This document shows, in pieces, positions 59,817-64,000 of a DNA stretch of 64,000 bases. The translations under genes and the position numbers were made by a program. A model generated the notes under the pieces. It made no database searches. It had not been told where the DNA came from and worked only from the letters and a program-made list of their open reading frames with translations. Within the stretch, counting starts at the first letter, position 1, and each line of letters starts with the position of its first letter. The stretch is from Lodderomyces elongisporus (Eukaryota > Ascomycota > Pichiomycetes > Serinales > Debaryomycetaceae): assembly GCF_030384665.1 (NCBI RefSeq), contig NC_083678.1, forward strand, positions 806,001 to 870,000, in the 5' to 3' direction.

Positions 59817-60905
59817 CTATAAAACTTTAGAGAGCACTTGGTTCAATTTCTCATTGGGAGCGGCGCCTTTTTTAAGCTCAGCATCTGCATCACTGCGTAT
59901 ACTAGTGACTTTTCTCTGTTTAAAATTTCGTCTCAACTCTTCCTCTACACCTTCTCCCTTGCTAGAGCCTTCACTGGATGTCCCTCGCTTCTTTTGGATG
60001 TTTGAAATGAGTTTTGCCTTTTCAACGTTATTCACAAATGTCTTGTTGAATTTGTTTTGTTGCGAAATCTCCAATGCTAGTCTTGCTTGTCTTGCTTCAT
60101 TTTCTTGGGCCATTTGTTGGGTGAGGTCAAGCCACTTGAAGCCTTTTAAATACTTGATATTCATCACATCGTCGTAGTAGTATGATGTTTTCTTACCTCC
60201 CAATTTGTTCCCATTAAGAGTTGCTGCACAAAGCTTTGCATCTTTTTTACTCACAAACTCAATCCAACCTTCTGTAAACTTCTTCTTCTTGTTTCCTCCG
60301 TATTTCACTCTCTTGTGGTATGCTGATGGGTCCTCGGGTTTCAAAAACAAACGATCAACGGGACCAAACCTTGTCAAGATGGAACGCAATTTCTGCGGTT
60401 TCATGTAGGGTGGGATTTGAGATATGTAGCATACACCGGTCCTCTTTATTCGTTTTTGTTCTTTTTCTAGTTCTTTTGCCGAAAGGTTTTTCAATTTCTT
60501 GCTTTTGCTCTTATCCCTACCACGATGGATTTTTTCCAGTGAAGAATTTAAATTCTCATCGTGGAACTCGGTATTTTCTTCGGAATCATGGATGTTATTC
60601 TCCTCTTTTCCTGAATCTGCTTGCAGGTGTTTAGATTCGGGTCTGTTATGCAAGTCTTTAAATTTCTCCACATCATTTTCTATATCTTCTTCGTCATCGT
60701 CATCATCATCATCTTCTTCTTCTCCTCCAACTTCTTCTTCTTCTTCATCATCATCATCATCATCATCATTTCCATCACTTCTTGAAACACTTTTGCTCTG
60801 AGTTTTTGGTTTTACTGCGAGAACATTTTGAAAACCAGTTACTTCGTCCTCAGACTCGAAATCACTGTCGTGGTTATCCTGAACTTTGAGGTTTTTGGAG
60901 CCCAT
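59817..60905 (-). CDS. ESF2: 18S rRNA processing factor Esf2/ABT1 (362 aa)
   Basis: Esf2 (ABT1 family), a nucleolar RNA-binding protein of the small-subunit processome that assists early pre-rRNA cleavage and stimulates the helicase Dbp8. The single RRM begins at about residue 156 (TGVCYISQIPPYMKPQKLRSILTRFGPVDRLFL) and continues through WIEFVSKKDAKLCAATLNG. It is followed by YYYDDVMNIKYLKGFKWLDLTQQMAQE, the conserved post-RRM block of the family. The N-terminal arm has long Asp/Glu runs (about 47-73) from GAT/GAA repeats, making the protein longer than the yeast one (316 aa). Confidence 0.94.
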   Translation of the reverse strand: MGSKNLKVQDNHDSDFESEDEVTGFQNVLAVKPKTQSKSVSRSDGNDDDDDDDEEEEEVGGEEEDDDDDDDEEDIENDVEKFKDLHNRPESKHLQADSGKEENNIHDSEENTEFHDENLNSSLEKIHRGRDKSKSKKLKNLSAKELEKEQKRIKRTGVCYISQIPPYMKPQKLRSILTRFGPVDRLFLKPEDPSAYHKRVKYGGNKKKKFTEGWIEFVSKKDAKLCAATLNGNKLGGKKTSYYYDDVMNIKYLKGFKWLDLTQQMAQENEARQARLALEISQQNKFNKTFVNNVEKAKLISNIQKKRGTSSEGSSKGEGVEEELRRNFKQRKVTSIRSDADAELKKGAAPNEKLNQVLSKVL

Positions 60906-61345
60906 ATTGCTTTTACTGTTGATGTTTTTTTTTGTCCTTTTTCTTTCTTTCCTTCTTTCCTTTTATGAGATTCTGAAAAAGAACGAGAGATGATGTTAAA
61001 GATGAGGTAGAGGAAGCGCGAGACAAACTCAAGCAACAGGGATGTGGCTCTAGATTAAACTTTCGCTTGTTCACTGTGCTACCAATTGTATGCAATTACC
61101 AATATTTTTTCTCTCTCTCTCTCTCCCTTTTTTCTCCTTCTCTCCCTCCCTGTTTCGATCTTTTCCCCTTCAACCACAATCATCCTGGATTTCACAATGC
61201 AAATATCAAGAGTATAACTCAACAAGGAAGAAAAGTGTACAAAGTTAATAAAGAAAAAAAAAATTATTCGAATTTTATTATTTAATTACTATATAACGTA
61301 CAAAGCATTAACAGGATGATGGTAAAAGAAAGCTAATGTTTAACT
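60906..61345. other. ESF2 promoter / HSP12 3' region
   Basis: Contains a T/C-rich run at 61,109-61,150 and an A-rich stretch near 61,250. No gene seen. Confidence 0.6.
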
Positions 61346-61729
61346 TTACTTTTTGGTTTCTTCAGTACCAGCTTTGGCACCTTCAGTGGCACCGCCAACA
61401 GCGTTTGAAACGTACTCAGCAGCTTCGGTAAGCTTCTCCTTAGCGGCTTCAACGTATTCTTGAGCAGTCTCAGTGAGTGATTGGCCTTCACCTTGAGCAG
61501 CATTGGCATTCTTCTTTGCGACATTAGAAGCATCTTCTCTGCCTTCAGAGAAGCCGTCAGCAACCTTTTGTGTGAATGACTTTTCTTGGTTTGGTTCAAC
61601 CTTACGGCCAGCGGTGTCCAAAGCGTCAGTGACAGACTCCTTACCCTTCTCCAAGGTGGATTTTTCGCTTTGTGGGGTCAATTTCTCTTCAACTTTGTCG
61701 GAAAAGTCTTTTCTACCTAAGTCTGACAT
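61346..61729 (-). CDS. HSP12: Heat-shock / membrane-stabilising protein Hsp12 (127 aa)
   Basis: Hsp12/Wh11-family protein, a small, hydrophilic, disordered protein that folds into amphipathic helices on membranes and stabilises them in stress and stationary phase. The start MSDLGRKDFSDKVEEKLTPQSEKS is the hallmark of the family, followed by SVTDALDTAGRK, KSFTQKVADGFSEGREDA and a helical tail EAAKEKLTEAAEYVSNAV. No Cys or Trp. Slightly longer than yeast Hsp12 (109 aa), similar in size to Candida homologues. Its promoter contains a TATA box and AGGGG stress elements. Confidence 0.95.
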   Translation of the reverse strand: MSDLGRKDFSDKVEEKLTPQSEKSTLEKGKESVTDALDTAGRKVEPNQEKSFTQKVADGFSEGREDASNVAKKNANAAQGEGQSLTETAQEYVEAAKEKLTEAAEYVSNAVGGATEGAKAGTEETKK

Positions 61730-61898
61730 ATTTATTATATTAAGTTGGTGGTTATGTAAATATTAGTGTTTGTTTTATTTTCAATTGATGTAAACTAAAG
61801 TTAACTCGAATTGAATTTGTTTGAATTGAGAAAAGGAAAGGAAAGAAAAGGTAAAAGAAAAGGTTGCTAAAACTCAAGAGAAATTGGTCCAATTCGCC

Positions 61899-61910
61899 CC
61901 CCTATTTATA
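61899..61910 (-). promoter_or_regulatory. HSP12 TATA box with adjoining STRE
   Basis: On the minus strand TATAAATA (61903-61910) runs directly into AGGGG (61899-61903), the stress-response element bound by Msn2/4-type factors. It lies about 175 bases upstream of the ATG. Two more AGGGG motifs lie on the plus strand at 62382-62386 and 62437-62441. Confidence 0.6.
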
Positions 61911-62665
61911 CCCCAGAGATTCGACAGCACATATCCTCGAACCTGTGGCGTGTACTACTCTAATTTTTTTGTATTTTTGTTGTTCTTAGTGTTGTTCTTA
62001 GTGTTGTTGTTGTTGTTTTTTGTTAAGGTTGCTATCAACCTGTTCTGGTCCCTAGTAAGTTGCTTCAAAGTGCTTGGTGGTACTTTAGCGATATGCGTAT
62101 CAATGCTCTTTTGCCGGATTTGGAACCGCTGCCCTAATCTTTCTTTTTTTTTTGTTATGTTTCGTCTCCACAGTAATAGCAATTGTAATAGCAATATTGT
62201 AATGGTAATAGCAACAATAGCAACATTAGCAAACAGCAAATAGCTGATAATTAAATTATCACAACAAACATCACAGACTACAGTCCCCAAATGTAAAAAG
62301 TAAAATAAATAATAAAATAAATAATAAAAAAAATAAAAATAAAAATTAAGTAAAAAAAAAGAAAAAGAAAATTACGTCAAGAGGGGAATTGGGAAAGGTG
62401 AAATGGAAAATCGCTAGAAAACAAGGTAGATGAAAGAGGGGACATGGAGAACAATTGGTCCTCAAAAGAGTTGATGAGTTCCTTCGCATGAGATTTCGTA
62501 ATCAACTTTAATAAAGTTCTATTGCTTTGTTTGGTCTGGTCCAAGTTTCAACATTTAGCCTAAACACCGAGTTTCAAGGATAAAAGGCTAAAAAAAAAAT
62601 GAAAATAAGGATTAGATTTCAAAGAAAAAAAGTAGCAACATTGTCTTGTCTTCCAAGTATGATGT

Positions 62666-62870
62666 CACGTGTTGACTTATATACAGGAACTTCTATTTGC
62701 TTCTCCTTCCTTCCTTCCTCCTTCCTCGTTCACGCTGTCCATCAACTCTCAAAGCTTTTCTCTATCCCTTGCGCAAATGTAATCTCTGTTAAAAGTAAAG
62801 AGAGAGAGAGAAATAAAAAATTATATAATTTTAAGTCACGTGATTTTATTACGTGTTTTGTTGGCACGTG
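62666..62870. promoter_or_regulatory. Cluster of three CACGTG sites
   Basis: CACGTG at 62666-62671, 62837-62842 and 62865-62870. The first two have the GTCACGTG context typical of Cbf1-type bHLH binding. A fourth is at 63560-63565. Confidence 0.5.
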
Positions 62871-63953
62871 AATGTTAGCAAGTGAATGTATTTGGAAAAA
62901 CTGACTACTGGGTGCGTCGGAAGGCACAAGCGAGGTCGTGTTGAGCTCAAGTAGATAAACCACCCAAGTAGAAAGAATAAAATAGCCACCAGGTACACCA
63001 TTACCATTAAAAGGTCGCCAAAGTCTATAAGTCTATAAGTCTATAAGTCTATAAAAGTATCGAGATATTGGTCTACCATCCGACTAATACAAATTGCACT
63101 CACTCAAGTACTATCTATTGTCTTGTAGGCTTCTTATACCTTAATTATTTTTTCTTCTCTCCTTACTTTTATTTTTAAATTGGAATTTCTATATTTAATT
63201 TTCTGGCTTTTTGATTCTTTTATTTGAAAGGTTTTCGCACCAATTTCATGACAGACCCGAAAAACTATAACCGAAATATATATTGAAACAACTAACAGAT
63301 TGAATTACTCGTCGGTTGAAAATCGATCTTATATTTAAAGATTTACATCTACAAATGTTTTATAAGGAACTAATATACAACAAACTGTGCAAAAAGCAAA
63401 TCAGCTGATGCAAGCGAAACTTAGTTTTGAACAAATGAAAGAAGCAAAAAAAAAAAACCAAACAACAAAAGCCAACAATTTTCTTGCCCTTACATTCCTT
63501 TATGTAGTTGTATAATTATATGATAAATAAATAACATAGTGCTATTATACATGTTAAACCACGTGATACCATACGGGATAGACACTGCTCATAGACCTAC
63601 TGCGGGGATTTAATGTAGAGAGCAATGGAAAATTAATGTGATGACGCAATTCGGAAAACCGGAAAAGGCAAACCTTCATTCGTCTTGAAATTCTGTCGGC
63701 TGGAAAGTAGCCAAAAGCAAAAAAATAATAAAAAAAATAATAAAACAAAAATGAAAAAAATAAATACAAAAATGAACTTGTAATAATAATAACAATAACA
63801 ATAATAATAATAATAATAATAGAATATATTTTCAAAAAGCTTTAAGGAGCAAAAACATTACTAATAACCATAGACACTGTGTTATTTGAGCAAGAAACAC
63901 TTTGAGTAAGTTTTCACTTCTACCTTTACTACCATAGCGAACTTTTTAAATTG

Positions 63954-64000
63954 ATGGGCAGCTCAAATGATCAGGAGGACTTGCCTCCATCCTACCAAGA
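63954..64000 (+). CDS. Start of an unidentified gene, cut by the window edge
   Basis: The last ATG-initiated frame runs to the end of the window and encodes MGSSNDQEDLPPSYQ. PPSY is a PPxY motif, the ligand of WW domains such as those of the ubiquitin ligase Rsp5, and an acidic N terminus with LPPSY is common in fungal trafficking proteins. Too short to identify. Confidence 0.4.
   Translation, partial: MGSSNDQEDLPPSYQ

Larger units (their letters stand above)
61730..63953. promoter_or_regulatory. Divergent 2.2 kb region: HSP12 promoter and promoter of the right-edge gene
   Basis: Holds the HSP12 TATA box and STRE-like sites in its left part, and CACGTG motifs at 62,666, 62,837, 62,865 and 63,560 in its right part. 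An AAGTCTAT-type 9-10-bp repeat lies at 63,020-63,055 and (ATA)n runs at 63,780-63,825. No credible gene. Confidence 0.65.

Overview
The window looks like a chromosome segment of an ascomycete yeast of the CTG clade (Candida/Lodderomyces group). A Lodderomyces elongisporus-like genome is my best guess. The reasons are compact intronless genes with budding-yeast orthologues, AT-rich spacers, strong TTG leucine bias in the ACH1 gene, many expanded Asn/Gln/Thr/Ser codon repeats and very long homopolymers. The species call is inference; no rRNA or tRNA was found to test it.

Bases 1-14,760 are a tandem array of a unit of about 3.9 kb. There is a partial unit at the left edge, two complete units and a right-hand unit that ends near 14,760. 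Unit periods, measured between equivalent start codons, are 3904, 3938 and 3920 bases. Each unit carries, on the minus strand, an unrecognised gene of 558-603 codons with a hypervariable Thr-Asn repeat and a polylysine tract. It also carries a 9-bp minisatellite on the other side of the gene's 3' end and a second, diverged copy of the gene's 3' end. In all four copies, two adjacent poly-A runs throw the frame off a conserved downstream C-terminal peptide. This array is the most unusual part of the window. It carries no recognisable transposase, reverse transcriptase, LTR or telomere repeat.

Bases 14,760-64,000 are ordinary single-copy yeast DNA. In order: a Pcl-type cyclin (+), an unrecognised single-pass membrane protein (-), a Ted1/Cdc1-type metallophosphoesterase (+), the GatF subunit GTF1 (-), a universal-stress-protein-fold protein (-), a PhoD-like phosphatase (+), a Ppr1-like zinc-cluster factor (+), PAN3 (+), DOP1 (-), COX10 (-), RPN8 (-), GPN2 (+), BUD27 (+), ACH1 (+), an unrecognised disordered protein (+), ESF2 (-), HSP12 (-) and the first 15 codons of a gene running off the right edge (+).

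Neighbouring genes do not form a pathway, as expected for a yeast. Themes recur: mRNA decay (PAN3), ribosome or RNA-polymerase assembly (ESF2, BUD27, GPN2), mitochondrial function (GTF1, COX10, ACH1) and membrane traffic or GPI-anchor handling (DOP1, TED1-like). Two intergenic regions of about 4 kb (25.8-29.7 and 51.9-56.0 kb) and one of 2.2 kb (61.7-63.95 kb) are unusually long. They are filled with microsatellites, poly-C tracts and, in places, CACGTG sites.
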